Shown one piece after another: positions 6,831 through 16,424 of a stretch of 64,000 bases of DNA. The translations under genes and the position numbers were made by a program. The stretch is taken from assembly GCF_001308875.1 (NCBI RefSeq), contig NZ_KQ465106.1:1-64000 (forward strand). Direction: 5' to 3'. The notes beneath the pieces are model-generated. The model did not search any database and had not been told where the DNA came from. It saw nothing but the letters and a program-made list of their open reading frames with translations. Every line of letters starts with the position of its first letter. The first letter of the stretch is position 1. Source of the stretch: Lysinibacillus sp. ZYM-1. GTDB taxonomy: Bacteria > Bacillota > Bacilli > Bacillales_A > Planococcaceae.

Positions 6831-7627
6831 AACATACTCGGTAGATTCTGCATATTCACTAGCTTAGCAGCACCTTATTAAAGAATGATTTCAAATTTAA
6901 ATGAGGGTACTTATCAATGTTAAAGCGATGAATAGCTATCTTAACTCAATAGACGAATGTATTTAAGTAAATTTAAGTATGTACAGCAATGCGGGCTAAT
7001 CCGTTTAGAGAAATGCACATAAATGTTATGGAAAATATAAAAGTACTACATAGCATTTTTGATAATACAAATAGTGTCAAAATGTATGATGAGTTGAGTA
7101 GTGTTACAGAATATAGTGAATAAAAAAACTAGTTTGTAGCTAGAAAAGAAAGCCTTTAAATGAAACGCTTCTCATGAGGATTATCACCGGATTTTAAGAC
7201 GGAGCTTATTTTACAAATAGGTGGATTAGATAAAATTCATTAATTGAGTAATCTATAACAGTATCAAAACGAAGGAAGTTACGTAATTAATAAAGTTATT
7301 GTTTCGTATTGTTAAGCTGAAACCTACTAGCGCTTTAAACGCGAAGTCATCCTAAAATATATTCATCCAATTCATAATAAAATAGCTTGTGGTGAGAATA
7401 TTACATCCACAGAATTTGAAATAATTAAGTCATTAGCTATTGCTAAGCAGGCGTTCAATTTATTTTGTGGGCGAAAAGCTACTACGAAAATGAAGTGGAA
7501 TTAGTTACTAGAATATTATTATACATATTTTTTACACAGAGGAGCTTGAAATCAATGTTCCAGAAGTATTTATAAGTACTCTAGGGGCGTAACTAGGTTC
7601 AGATAGAATAAGTTTAAATTATTCGAA

Positions 7628-7672
7628 AAGTGCTTCAAACCTTGGATATCTAGGATTTGAAGCGCTTTTTTT
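7628..7672 (+). terminator. Orphan terminator
   Basis: AAGTGCTTCAAA and TTTGAAGCGCTT pair over 12 bp (one G-U type mismatch), followed by TTTTT. The gene it served appears decayed. Confidence 0.7.
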
Positions 7673-8043
7673 ATGGATAAGTTAGAAAATAAAAAGTTGC
7701 TTCACATTTTTTTTAGTAGGAGAAGGATCATAGAGACGCCAATTGACGGTTATTGCCCTAAGCTAAAAGGGGTAACTATTTGCATATGATTAGCTAAAGT
7801 CCTCATTACACCACTATCTTTGAACCCATTCATCTCTTAATAAAATGAAATGGTAGCAAAGTAGATCTGAATGAAATTATTGAAATTTTAATGAAAAACG
7901 GAGAAATTTGTTATGGATCGGCACGAATGATTAATGCTGTACAGAAAAAAATAGAAATGAATGTTATCGAATAAAATACGCTCGGCCTTCTATTAATTAA
8001 AATGGGTGAATTTAATAGAAATAGAAAAGATAGAATTACATTT

Positions 8044-8095
8044 AAAATATCCGGTAAATGCTAATTAAAATACTAACATTTACCGGATATTTTTA
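8044..8095 (+). terminator. Orphan long-stem terminator
   Basis: AAAATATCCGGTAAATG and CATTTACCGGATATTTT form a 17-bp stem with a 16-nt loop. It follows the last decayed fragment and shields ltaS. Confidence 0.75.
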
Positions 8096-8305
8096 TGACA
8101 AAATTTACTATATTCGGGAATTATTATACGAATTGTCTTTTATGGCATCTATCAACTTGACAGAAATATAAATGGGGAGTACTATCTATTAGTCGCTAAA
8201 AAAGCTATTGTGACGTAACATTTTTTTGAATGCAATGCAATACTTATAATCTAAGTTAATATACATCTGGATTTAAATTCAATAAGTAAAAGGTAGGTGC
8301 AAGAA

Positions 8306-10258
8306 ATGAAAAATCTAGTAAGTAAAAAAGATGACCTATTGAACAACTTTTTTGGAATATATGTAGTAGCTGTTTTAATGTTATGGATTAAAACATATAT
8401 CTCTCAACAAACACAATTTGACCTAGGCGTGGAAGGAATCATTCAACAATTCCTTTTACTAATCAATCCACTAGGATCAGCAATGCTATTTCTAGGGTTT
8501 TCATTTTTATTTAGAGGAAAGAGAAAATATACATCACTAGTTGTAGTTTACACTTTGATGTCTATTGTTTTATATGCCAATATTGTTTATTATCGATTTT
8601 TTAGTGATTTTATAACATTACCTACACTTTCCCAAACGCAGAACTTTGGAGATTTAGGTGGTAGTGTTCTTTCTTTATTAAAACCGTATGATATCTTGTT
8701 CTTTGTAGATGTATTTGTAATGTTTTACCTACGATTCTCAAGAAAAATACAAAAAAACACCATTCGATTTGGAAATAAAAAAGCAATGGCAATCATTGCA
8801 ATTGCATTAGCTATATCAATCCTCAATTTAGGATTAGCTGAAACTAATCGTCCACAACTATTAACGCGAGGTTTTGATAGAAACTATATTGTGAAATATC
8901 TAGGAATGTATAACTATACGATTTATGATTCAGTAGAAACGATGAAAGCATCTTCACAGAGAGCTTTAGCAGATAGTAGCGATATTACAGAAGTGACTAA
9001 CTATACAAAATCTAACTACGCCAATCCTAATGAAGAATATTTTGGTGCAGCAAAAGGAATGAACGTTATCTATTTACATTTAGAATCATTCCAAAACTTC
9101 CTTATCGACTATAAATTAAACGGTGAAGAAGTTACACCATTTTTAAATTCTTTAACAAAAGATAAGAATACACTGTATTTTGATAATTTCTTCCATCAAA
9201 CTGGTCAGGGTAAAACGTCCGATGCAGAATTTATGTTGGAAAACTCTTTATTTGGCTTGCCACAAGGTTCTGCTTATATTACCAAAGCACAAAATACGTA
9301 TCAGGCAGCGCCTAGTATTTTAAAAGATTATGGTTATACATCTGCTGTATTCCATGGTAATAACGGAAGCTTCTGGAATAGAAATGTGATTTATAAATCC
9401 TTTGGTTTTGATAAGTTCTATGATGCTAGTTATTATAATACGGGCACTTCAGGTGACATGGCTGAATATGGACTATTAGATAAACCGTTCTTTGAACAAT
9501 CTCAAAGTCTTTTAAGTTCCTTACCACAACCGTTTTATACGAAATTAATTACGGTAGGGAATCACTATCCATATAAAATGAGCCAAGATCTAGTAACAAT
9601 AGATAAAGCTAATACTGGAGATGCAAGTGTAGATAATTATTTCCAAACTGCTCGTTATGCAGATGAGGCAATCGAACAAGTTTTCCATCAATTAAAAGAA
9701 TCAGGCTTATATGATAATTCGATGATTGTTCTTTATGGTGACCATTATGGTATTTCAGATAATCATAATAAAGCGATGAGTCAAGTGATTGGAAAAGAAA
9801 TTACACCATATGAAAGTACTAATTTACAACGTGTACCATTATTCATCCATGTTCCTGGAATGCAAGGTGGAACCAACCATAATTACGGTGGCCAAATAGA
9901 CCTTCTTCCAACGCTATTACATTTACTTGGAATTGATACGCAAAAATTTATTCAATTTGGTTCAGACTTATTGTCAGATGAGCATGATGAAATTGTACCA
10001 TTTAGAAATGGCGATTTTGTTAGCCCTACGATTTATTCAATTAATGAAAAGTTTTATGATAATAAAACAGGTTTACCACTTGATGATAGTCAATTAGAGT
10101 CTGCGAAAACTATCAAAAATGAAGTAGATCGTAAATTGCATTTATCTGATAAAGTCGTGAATGGCGACTTATTGAGATTTTATACGCCAACAGGTTATAC
10201 GCCAGTTGATCCTTCTCAGTATAAGTACGCCAAAGATGACAATGTAGAATCGAAATAA
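8306..10258 (+). CDS. ltaS: Lipoteichoic acid synthase (LtaS family sulfatase-fold enzyme)
   Basis: A 650-residue protein with five N-terminal membrane helices (about residues 15-200) and an extracellular phosphoglycerol transferase domain. It has the metal/active-site motifs HLESFQNF (Glu), GQGKTSDAEF (catalytic Thr), a WNRN segment, and GDHYG followed by a late His. It adds glycerol phosphate from phosphatidylglycerol to the lipoteichoic acid chain at the outer membrane face. Bacilli usually carry several paralogues, so this could be an LtaS- or YfnI/YqgS-type copy. ATG 8306 (8 nt after AGGTAGG) is preferred over the in-frame GTG at 8297, which lies inside the SD. It stands alone between terminators. 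Confidence 0.92.
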   Translation: MKNLVSKKDDLLNNFFGIYVVAVLMLWIKTYISQQTQFDLGVEGIIQQFLLLINPLGSAMLFLGFSFLFRGKRKYTSLVVVYTLMSIVLYANIVYYRFFSDFITLPTLSQTQNFGDLGGSVLSLLKPYDILFFVDVFVMFYLRFSRKIQKNTIRFGNKKAMAIIAIALAISILNLGLAETNRPQLLTRGFDRNYIVKYLGMYNYTIYDSVETMKASSQRALADSSDITEVTNYTKSNYANPNEEYFGAAKGMNVIYLHLESFQNFLIDYKLNGEEVTPFLNSLTKDKNTLYFDNFFHQTGQGKTSDAEFMLENSLFGLPQGSAYITKAQNTYQAAPSILKDYGYTSAVFHGNNGSFWNRNVIYKSFGFDKFYDASYYNTGTSGDMAEYGLLDKPFFEQSQSLLSSLPQPFYTKLITVGNHYPYKMSQDLVTIDKANTGDASVDNYFQTARYADEAIEQVFHQLKESGLYDNSMIVLYGDHYGISDNHNKAMSQVIGKEITPYESTNLQRVPLFIHVPGMQGGTNHNYGGQIDLLPTLLHLLGIDTQKFIQFGSDLLSDEHDEIVPFRNGDFVSPTIYSINEKFYDNKTGLPLDDSQLESAKTIKNEVDRKLHLSDKVVNGDLLRFYTPTGYTPVDPSQYKYAKDDNVESK

Positions 10259-10449
10259 TGTTTGCAATTTGCTAGGCAGTTCAAGAGAAATGTGTTTGAT
10301 ATCAAAGAGTTTATGATTCGATTGCTCTTATGATATTTTACCGTTATCTTGAATTGCCTTTTTTATAGGTTATTTTTGGGTAAGAACTAAAAGTTTACCC
10401 CAACATTTATAATGCTGGTGAATCAGCTAAGTAGCATATATAAATTAAG

Positions 10450-10478
10450 CCTTACAGCCACAACTGTAAGGTTTTTTT
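10450..10478 (+). terminator. Terminator downstream of ltaS
   Basis: CCTTACAG CCACAA CTGTAAGG followed by seven T. Confidence 0.8.
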
Positions 10479-10570
10479 AGATGTTAAGATATGTTCACCA
10501 GTATGAATAACAGGGGAAGATTAGCTTCGAAGGGTGTTTGTGATTAATTGTTCTGTTTTTATTATGTAAA

Positions 10571-10592
10571 AAAAGCCACTCAGTTGAGTGAC
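10571..10592 (-). terminator. Terminator of the small membrane protein gene
   Basis: On the minus strand the palindrome CACTCAACTGAGTG is followed by GCTTTTTTT, about 35 nt past the stop of the gene at 10624. Confidence 0.65.
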
Positions 10593-10623
10593 AATTTTTG
10601 ATAAAATAATGACTATAATTGAC

Positions 10624-10863
10624 TCAAGATAGTCTTTTTGTTAATTGATTAGCCGTACTTTTTCTAACAAAGTAAAGAAAAATTAGTTGAATTAGGACAA
10701 CAACTATTAAGGCAATACCCAAAATAACGAAGGTTATCATTTTTATTTCAGGTGTTTGAACAACCCCTGCTCCATCAACATTTCTTGCACCAATTAATAT
10801 TGCTAAAGCACCAAAAATAAATAACCATACAATATTGATTGCCCACCATATTTTCATAGACAA
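10624..10863 (-). CDS. Small two-helix membrane protein, DUF3923-like
   Basis: A protein of about 79 residues with two membrane helices: one near the N-terminus (IWWAINIVWLFIFGALAIL) and one at ITFVILGIALIVVVLIQLIF. They are joined by a short outside loop with VDGAGVVQTPEIK. This layout and the VDGAGV.QTPE loop fit DUF3923 proteins of Bacillus, whose function is unknown. The start is uncertain. The SD AGAGGG is 8 nt before a TTG (10863, chosen) and 14 nt before the ATG at 10857; a GTG at 10872 overlaps the SD. Confidence 0.65.
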   Translation of the reverse strand: MSMKIWWAINIVWLFIFGALAILIGARNVDGAGVVQTPEIKMITFVILGIALIVVVLIQLIFLYFVRKSTANQLTKRLS

Positions 10864-11117
10864 AATAAACACCCTCTTTCAATTTATTTTTCCCTTTTAT
10901 AATATAATAGTACCAATATTTGTCTATATAAGAAACATACTCTAGGCGGTACTTCCTCTCAGCCTTAAGACCGATTGACAACTTTGCTCAGTTGGAGAGA
11001 TTTTTTTATACAATTCTTCCCTATATCTACAGCTCAATAGTTCCATATTGTTCAATAATCATTTTTTAAACCTTTCATAGGTAATTATGGTGGGCTTTTC
11101 TGTCATAAAATAATTCT

Positions 11118-11582
11118 TTATCTTTTCATTTTACGAATATATGCTAATTGTCCAATATGGTAAGCATTATGAGTCGCGGCATTCGATATTATAGCCCACC
11201 ATTCCGCTTCCACTGGATATCCATTTACAGGAGATACAAGTTGCTCTTCCTCAATTAGTTTCTGCCATTGCAGTAGTGTCTCCAACAATCTATCTTTTAA
11301 CTCCAAAAAAGTAACCTTTTCTCGAACAAGAAAAGTATCCGCATTGCTTTGAGTTTGTGGACTAGCATGTACTTGATTTTCCTTATACCTTAATTGCCAA
11401 GTTTCATTCCAGTAAATGAGATGTTGGACAATTTCAGCAATACTATGACTGGAATCATCAGGTTTCCAAAATGCTTCTGTTTCGGATAGACCATCAACTG
11501 CTTCATGGAATGAAATATACCAGCTACGATCATTTGCATTAGCTAGAAGTTGATCCAACAATATCGTTTTAGCATTGGCCAT
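11118..11582 (-). CDS. DinB-family protein
   Basis: A 154-residue four-helix-bundle protein. Candidate metal ligands are the His of SIAEIVQHLIYWN (about residue 54) and the two His of ATHNAYHIGQL (about 137-141), the pattern of the DinB/YfiT superfamily. Members are metal-dependent thiol transferases or damage-inducible proteins. The reaction here cannot be assigned. SD GGAG precedes the ATG at 11582. It is a single gene facing left, with no operon partner. Confidence 0.8.
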   Translation of the reverse strand: MANAKTILLDQLLANANDRSWYISFHEAVDGLSETEAFWKPDDSSHSIAEIVQHLIYWNETWQLRYKENQVHASPQTQSNADTFLVREKVTFLELKDRLLETLLQWQKLIEEEQLVSPVNGYPVEAEWWAIISNAATHNAYHIGQLAYIRKMKR

Positions 11583-12586
11583 TCACTTTTCATCTCCTTA
11601 ATATTTATTTTTTCTTAATAGTATATCATTTCGATGAATAGACTTAGAATTAATGTTAGGCAGAAAATGGGGAAGAGAGCAAATAGATATGTTAGCTAAT
11701 AGTAAGCACTTGGGGAACTAATATTCACACAAAAGACGGCGATTGGAAGGTTAGGTTGATGAAAAGGAAAATTGTAGCATAAGTAATTTGTGTATATAGA
11801 TAATACAAACCTTGTCGCTGACGGTTTTGATGAAGAAAAAGGGGGTGTTTTAGATAGAAAAATCTCGCCTTTATGGTTTCTTGTATGTTTGGGCTACGAG
11901 GTAATTTTTAAGTTGCTCAATTACATCCGTACCCCTTCAAACGCATGCTAATATCATCGCTGTATGCTAATAAAAATAATTATAAAATAGTTCCTCTTAA
12001 ATTAAAATACATCGGCAATGAATCTTCCTACTCCTCTAAACATCCAAAAAATTAATCTGAATGGGAATAAGAACAATTCTGGGAACCAAGATAGCCCATC
12101 AAGAAAAAAATCTAAAAGGGAGTTACTATTATTTTTGTTTCTTCTCGTTTTGCTATTCTTACTTTGCCACCATTCCTTCATAGGACAAACCTCTTTTCCG
12201 ATAATTCAGTTGAATACTATAACTTTTCTTAAGTAAATTTACGTTCTAGATTTTATTTAGTTTCATTTTTGTAGTATCTTCATCCATCACTTTGTTAACT
12301 CACCTTATACTGTTTACATTTTTGAAAAATATTTATTCACTTCAATCGACCTTTCATCAAATAAGAGCAGTGTGTGGATATAAGGAGATCTAAAAATGGA
12401 TTTTCATGCATGCCCTTTAGTAGGTTACTTTTTAGTGCCCATCGTACTTTACGGTGCCCATATTACTTTAAAGTGCGTACTTTTTTTTTGAGTTTAGATG
12501 CTCCATAATCAATCTTGTTGGTATTCATTCCTACTGACAAATTAATTTTCAATTAGATTGAGCACAGATATTAGGAGGGTTTATAT
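11583..12586. other. 1-kb gene-poor interval
   Basis: Only a dubious 72-codon ORF (12018-12236) is present. Near 12425-12480 an imperfect tandem repeat (about 19 bp; TGCCCATnnTACTTTA twice, then AGTGCGTACTTT and a T9 run) is visible. The aldo/keto reductase promoter must lie in the last 100 bp. Fragments around 11720-11780 look like eroded coding sequence but are not identifiable. Confidence 0.4.
12018..12236 (+). CDS. Doubtful small protein with one membrane helix
   Basis: A 72-residue ORF with a polar N-terminus (rich in N, S and K), then KRELLLFLFLLVLLFLLCHH as a possible membrane segment. There is no SD before the ATG and no family match that I know, so it is probably a chance ORF. It is listed only because the charge-then-hydrophobic layout is protein-like. 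Confidence 0.2.
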   Translation: MNLPTPLNIQKINLNGNKNNSGNQDSPSRKKSKRELLLFLFLLVLLFLLCHHSFIGQTSFPIIQLNTITFLK

Positions 12587-13597
12587 ATGAGAAATATATT
12601 GCAAGGAAAACTAGGTTTTGGTACTGCACCGCTAGGTAATATGTACCGTAACATCCCGGAAGAAGAAGCTATCGCAACTGTAGATGCAGCTTGGGAGAGT
12701 GGCATTCGTTACTTTGACACAGCTCCACTATATGGGTCTGGCTTAGCAGAGATTCGTCTTGGAGAAGCCTTATCAAAAAGAAACCGCGATGATTACGTTT
12801 TAAGTACAAAGGTAGGTCGAATTATTTCGGATGAATTGGAAGATCCATCTGCTCGTGATTTAGGTGAAAAAGGCGGGCTTTTCGAATTCGGTCGAAAAAA
12901 TAAAATTATCAATGATTATAGTGCAGATGCAACCCTTCGCTCGATCGAACAAAGTATGAAACGTTTACAAACAGATCGTCTAGACTTTGTATATATTCAT
13001 GATTTAGCGCAAGACTTTTATGGCGATGAATGGATTGCCAAATTTGAAACTGCTCGAACAGGGGCATTTCGTGTTCTAACACGTTTACGTGATGAAGGAG
13101 TCATTAAAGGGTGGGGACTTGGAGTAAACAAAGTAGAGTCAATTGAACTCATGCTAGACTTGGAAGAAGCAAAGCCTAATGTTTCCTTGTTGGCTGGTCG
13201 TTACACTTTATTAGACCATGAGCGTGCATTACAACGAGTAATGCCTGCAGCTGAAAAACATAACATGGACATTGTTGTTGGTGGACCATATAGTTCAGGT
13301 GTACTTGCTGGAGGTACGCACTTCGAATACCAAAAAGCGTCACCAGAAATCATGGCGAAAGTGGCGAGAATTAAAAGTATTGCAGATCGTCATCAAATTA
13401 GCATTAAAGCGGCTGCTTTACAATTTTCATTGGCGAATCCCGCGGTTGCTGCTGTCATTCCTGGTGCAAGCAAACCCGAGCGCATTGCAGAAGACAAAGC
13501 TGCATTGAACACAGTAATCCCAGCAGCATTCTGGGAAGAAATGCGTGAACAAAAATTAATCGCACCTAATGCACCGCTACCAATCAACATTAAATAA
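12587..13597 (+). CDS. Aldo/keto reductase, D-threo-aldose 1-dehydrogenase/pyridoxal dehydrogenase type
   Basis: A 336-residue TIM-barrel NAD(P)-dependent oxidoreductase. The catalytic tetrad is visible as D and Y in YFDTAPLYGSG (about residues 46-56), K in LSTKVGR and H in YIHD. C-terminal PGASKPERIAED is the usual coenzyme-phosphate segment. Sequence flavour and length match the aldose 1-dehydrogenase (fucose/galactose) or pyridoxal 4-dehydrogenase branch rather than general AKRs. SD AGGAGGG lies before the ATG. It is followed after 17 nt by an SRPBCC gene, so the two form an operon ended at 14087-14124. Confidence 0.88.
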   Translation: MRNILQGKLGFGTAPLGNMYRNIPEEEAIATVDAAWESGIRYFDTAPLYGSGLAEIRLGEALSKRNRDDYVLSTKVGRIISDELEDPSARDLGEKGGLFEFGRKNKIINDYSADATLRSIEQSMKRLQTDRLDFVYIHDLAQDFYGDEWIAKFETARTGAFRVLTRLRDEGVIKGWGLGVNKVESIELMLDLEEAKPNVSLLAGRYTLLDHERALQRVMPAAEKHNMDIVVGGPYSSGVLAGGTHFEYQKASPEIMAKVARIKSIADRHQISIKAAALQFSLANPAVAAVIPGASKPERIAEDKAALNTVIPAAFWEEMREQKLIAPNAPLPINIK

Positions 13598-13614
13598 AAG
13601 GGAGTGAAAGGTAT

Positions 13615-14025
13615 ATGGCACATACTACTACATCTATTAACATTTCAGCATCACCTGAGCAGGTATGGCAATTAATTGGAGGCTTTGATTCACTTCCAGA
13701 CTGGTTACCTTATATACCAAACAGTAAAGTAAGTGAAGGTGGGCGCGTACGTCATCTAGCTAACCCTGATGGTGATACAATTGTAGAGCGCTTAGAAGTA
13801 TTTAATGATAAGGAGCACTACTACACATATTCAATTATGAAGGCGCCATTTCCGGTTACTGATTATTTATCTACCATCCACGTTAAGAAAGGTACTGATG
13901 GGCAATCATCATTGGTAGAGTGGTCTGGCAGTTTCACACCTGTAGATGTTAGTAATCAAGAGGCTATAGAGCTATTCCATGGCATCTATAAAGATGGCTT
14001 AAAGGCATTACAACAAGCATTTTAG
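13615..14025 (+). CDS. SRPBCC (START/Bet v1-like) small-molecule-binding protein
   Basis: A 136-residue helix-grip protein. It begins with SINISASPEQVWQLIGGFDSLPDWLP, the standard polyketide cyclase/dehydrase-like opening, and has the late segment VEWSGSFTP. The fold binds hydrophobic ligands; no catalytic residues can be named. Coupled to the upstream aldo/keto reductase (17-nt gap, SD GGGAGTGAAAGG), it may act on or bind the same substrate. Confidence 0.85.
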   Translation: MAHTTTSINISASPEQVWQLIGGFDSLPDWLPYIPNSKVSEGGRVRHLANPDGDTIVERLEVFNDKEHYYTYSIMKAPFPVTDYLSTIHVKKGTDGQSSLVEWSGSFTPVDVSNQEAIELFHGIYKDGLKALQQAF

Positions 14026-14086
14026 TTTTCAGTGCTGTAAGCTCTGAAAAGACTGAATGAAGAATTATTATAAGTCATAAACATAA

Positions 14087-14124
14087 TAGCCAGGTGCTCA
14101 TAATTTGAGAACCTGGCTATTTTT
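14087..14124 (+). terminator. Terminator of the AKR-SRPBCC operon
   Basis: TAGCCAGGTNCTCA paired with TGAGAACCTGGCTA around a TAATT loop, followed by TTTTT. Confidence 0.85.
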
Positions 14125-14167
14125 TATATTAAAATACCAATATCTAATTACTCATAGGATTGGGAAT

Positions 14168-14647
14168 TTATAATGGAATATAGATTTTAATGATATGATC
14201 ATGATTGTTCATAGCCGTTAGATCTTCCCATTGTTCTATATCGAATAGGCGCGGCGCAACATAGTTATTTTCTTCTAACCATTCATTCATAGCGATGTAG
14301 GTACTATCTATATTTTCCTCAGGTCCTCGGTGCTTAAATACTAAAAATTCACCGTTAGGAATGGTATGTGTAATCATAGCATTTGGGACAACAGAAAAAT
14401 CTTTTACTTCTACTGCAACCATATGTGTATAGGGGGTATCCGGTGTCCATTCTTCTTCTTCATATACTTGAATAAGAAAAATGCTATCATTCAACCTATT
14501 TTTTATTAATGGAAGTTGAGTTAAAATTTGTTCTCGGAGATTTTTTACAATATTGAATTGAATATCCTCGTTAAGACTAGCCTTTGTAGAAAATCCTATA
14601 AACTTCATTTTTTGTTTATGGACCTTTTCAACATCTTTTAATAACAT
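14168..14647 (-). CDS. GyrI-like/AraC effector-binding-domain protein
   Basis: A 159-residue stand-alone effector-binding domain (BmrR C-terminal/GyrI fold). Features are the opening KMKFIGFSTKASL, the central MVAVEVKDF, IPNGEFLVFKHRGP (typical IPAGxYAVFxHxG) and a C-terminal IKIYIPL strand. Such proteins bind drug-like ligands or act as gyrase inhibitors. There is no DNA-binding domain. It is monocistronic and faces left. Confidence 0.8.
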   Translation of the reverse strand: MLLKDVEKVHKQKMKFIGFSTKASLNEDIQFNIVKNLREQILTQLPLIKNRLNDSIFLIQVYEEEEWTPDTPYTHMVAVEVKDFSVVPNAMITHTIPNGEFLVFKHRGPEENIDSTYIAMNEWLEENNYVAPRLFDIEQWEDLTAMNNHDHIIKIYIPL

Positions 14648-14757
14648 TTGTTCACTACCCTTTCTGCTTTAGAATAATCTAATAAAAAATAGTGGGTTCA
14701 TCGTCAAAAAGGTCTGTTCCATCATCTTTATCTACTTACTAAACCGTTCATCGACAA

Positions 14758-16259
14758 TTAACCTTGCACTTTCTTTTTTGTAGTAATTAGTGTAAAGCCC
14801 AACGATAAATATAGAATACTAGTCCAAATAATGCTAAACAATAATACCGAGATAGAGGTCGGTGCCCACACATTAATAAATGTCCAATTTAAGCCACCAA
14901 GTAATACTTTTGGCCCCATAAAAATCGCTATTAACAGTATGGCAACGAGTAATGTGTGGAAAGTTAATAGGATGATTCTCTTGTAAGTTAACTTTGTAAC
15001 TTGGCGCTGTTTTTTATAAATGCTTGTGGCAGTTTTGATTAATAGATAACAGAAAATAAGGCTGATTCCTAAGATAATAGCAATTATAGTCGTAACGATT
15101 TTATCTAGCTTTTGATAGCTGCTAATATGTTGAGCAGGTGTTGTTTTACCTTCCCACAAATCCATGACTCCTTGTCCAATAGCAGTTGTAAAGCTTGTAT
15201 TCATATTGGCTAAGATCGCAACTCCTATTTGATCATCAGGCTGCATGATGAAATACGATGTAAAGGTTGGATTTTCTCCAGCATGGTAAATATATTGCTT
15301 TTGGTCTTTTTCTACTACTGCCCAACCAGTTGCATAATAAGTATTTGCATCAAAAGGTGCTACCGTTTGGTCTGGACTATGTGATTCTTCAATCATGTTA
15401 GTATCAATGGAATAAATTTCACTATTACCTAACTGTAATTTTAGCCATTTCGCGATATCATTTGCGTTACTAATGATATAACCAGCAGGGATATTTCCAC
15501 GGTAGATGGGTGGTGTAAATGGTTGTTCTTTGGTAAGCCCTATTTTATAACCAGCAGCCATATCAGTGGATTGTACTTGACGAATTCCTACAAACGATTG
15601 ATACATACCAATAGGTTCTAAAATTTTTTGTTGGACGTATTGATCAAATGGCAGTTTAGATACTTGCTCAATGACTAGTCCTAGCACATCGTAATTAATC
15701 GTTGCATATTCAAAGGAGCTTCCAGGTTCGCGGTTTAATGATTGATCCAGTAATGTTTCGACCGTTAGTTCAAGGGCGTTATCAGCTGTGCTTTCTGGAA
15801 TTCGGACAATAGAATTAGAAGGAATCCCACTTGTATGTGACAATAGCTGCTGAATTGTAATGACTTGTCTGTTTCCATTATAGGTTAATGTTAACCATGG
15901 GATATATTTTTGGATATCATCCGACCGTTTAATAATCCTTGTTTTTCCAGTTGAAGAATGGCAAGGCCGGTAAAAGCTTTAGACGTGGAGCCTAGCTCAA
16001 AAAGAGTTTCAGAAGTGACTGGTGTCTTTGTCTTCATATCCGCAAAGCCAAACCCTTTTTGATAGACTGTTGTCCCCTTATCAACGATGACTACCGAAAG
16101 GCCAGGGATTTTACTAATTGCTTGTTGTTCTTCAATAAAATGTTCAATTTTATTAATCGTTTCATTGGATGTTGCATATGCGAGTTCTGGTAGCATCGTA
16201 CAAAATACTAGCATTATAGCAATCATCGCAGATTTTTTAATAAATAGTGACATGTTCAT
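14758..16259 (-). pseudogene. Beta-lactamase-family serine hydrolase, broken by one frameshift
   Basis: The first part (start ATG 16259 after AAGGAG) has a signal peptide and the SxxK motif in LGSTSKAF, then runs to LLNGR and stops at 15891. In the other frame the family sequence continues without loss, SDDIQKYIPWL and then IQQLLSHTSGIP, through the YATINYDVLG (YxN) motif and a HAGENPTFTSY segment to a C-terminal domain with about three membrane helices. The two reading frames join near 15920-15930, at CGGTCGG. Restored, the protein would be about 500 residues, like PBP4*/YbbE-type or EstB-like exported hydrolases. Either a recent pseudogene or a one-base sequencing error; the remaining frame is otherwise intact. 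Confidence 0.8.
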
Positions 16260-16384
16260 ATTTCTCCTTAACAAATAAATGGTTTGTTACAACATGGATT
16301 ACTATAACAAGCAAATTTTGGCCAAACCATCGATTAACATGACTATTTAATGGAGAAAATGACAATTTTGTCATGTAAGAGAAA

Positions 16385-16420
16385 AGGGCTCCTCCTCATA
16401 TCAGATAGGAGAGCCCCAAG
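16385..16420 (-). terminator. Terminator of the secreted repeat-protein gene
   Basis: On the minus strand GGGGCTCTCCT pairs with AGGAGGAGCCC across a 10-nt loop, followed by TTTTCTCTT. Confidence 0.75.
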
Positions 16421-16424
16421 AAAA

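Larger units (their letters stand above)
6831..8305. other. Gene-poor stretch with decayed coding fragments
   Basis: About 1.5 kb without an intact gene. Fragments include 7016-7123 (INVMENIKVLHSIFDNTN, ending TEYSE), similar to the remnant at 5643-5747. There is also a 57-codon open stretch at 7331-7504 (REVILKYIHPIHNKI) with no start or SD, and a 37-codon stretch at 7861-7974 (LNEIIEILMKNGEICYGSAR). None is recognisable, and all look like eroded genes of a mobile or accessory island. Two intact terminators (7628-7672, 8044-8095) remain as leftovers of lost transcription units. Confidence 0.5.
10259..10623. other. Gene-free interval with three hairpins
   Basis: It holds a possible ltaS terminator with a long loop (AGGCAGTTCAAGA at 10274-10286 and TCTTGAATTGCCT at 10347-10359, then T run), a second terminator at 10450-10478, and one for the minus-strand gene at about 10571-10592. 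No gene is seen. Confidence 0.6.

Noticed and set aside
10775-10981. 68-codon minus-strand ORF overlapping the DUF3923-like gene
   Set aside because: Another frame of the same region, with no SD; the overlapping gene has membrane-protein features.
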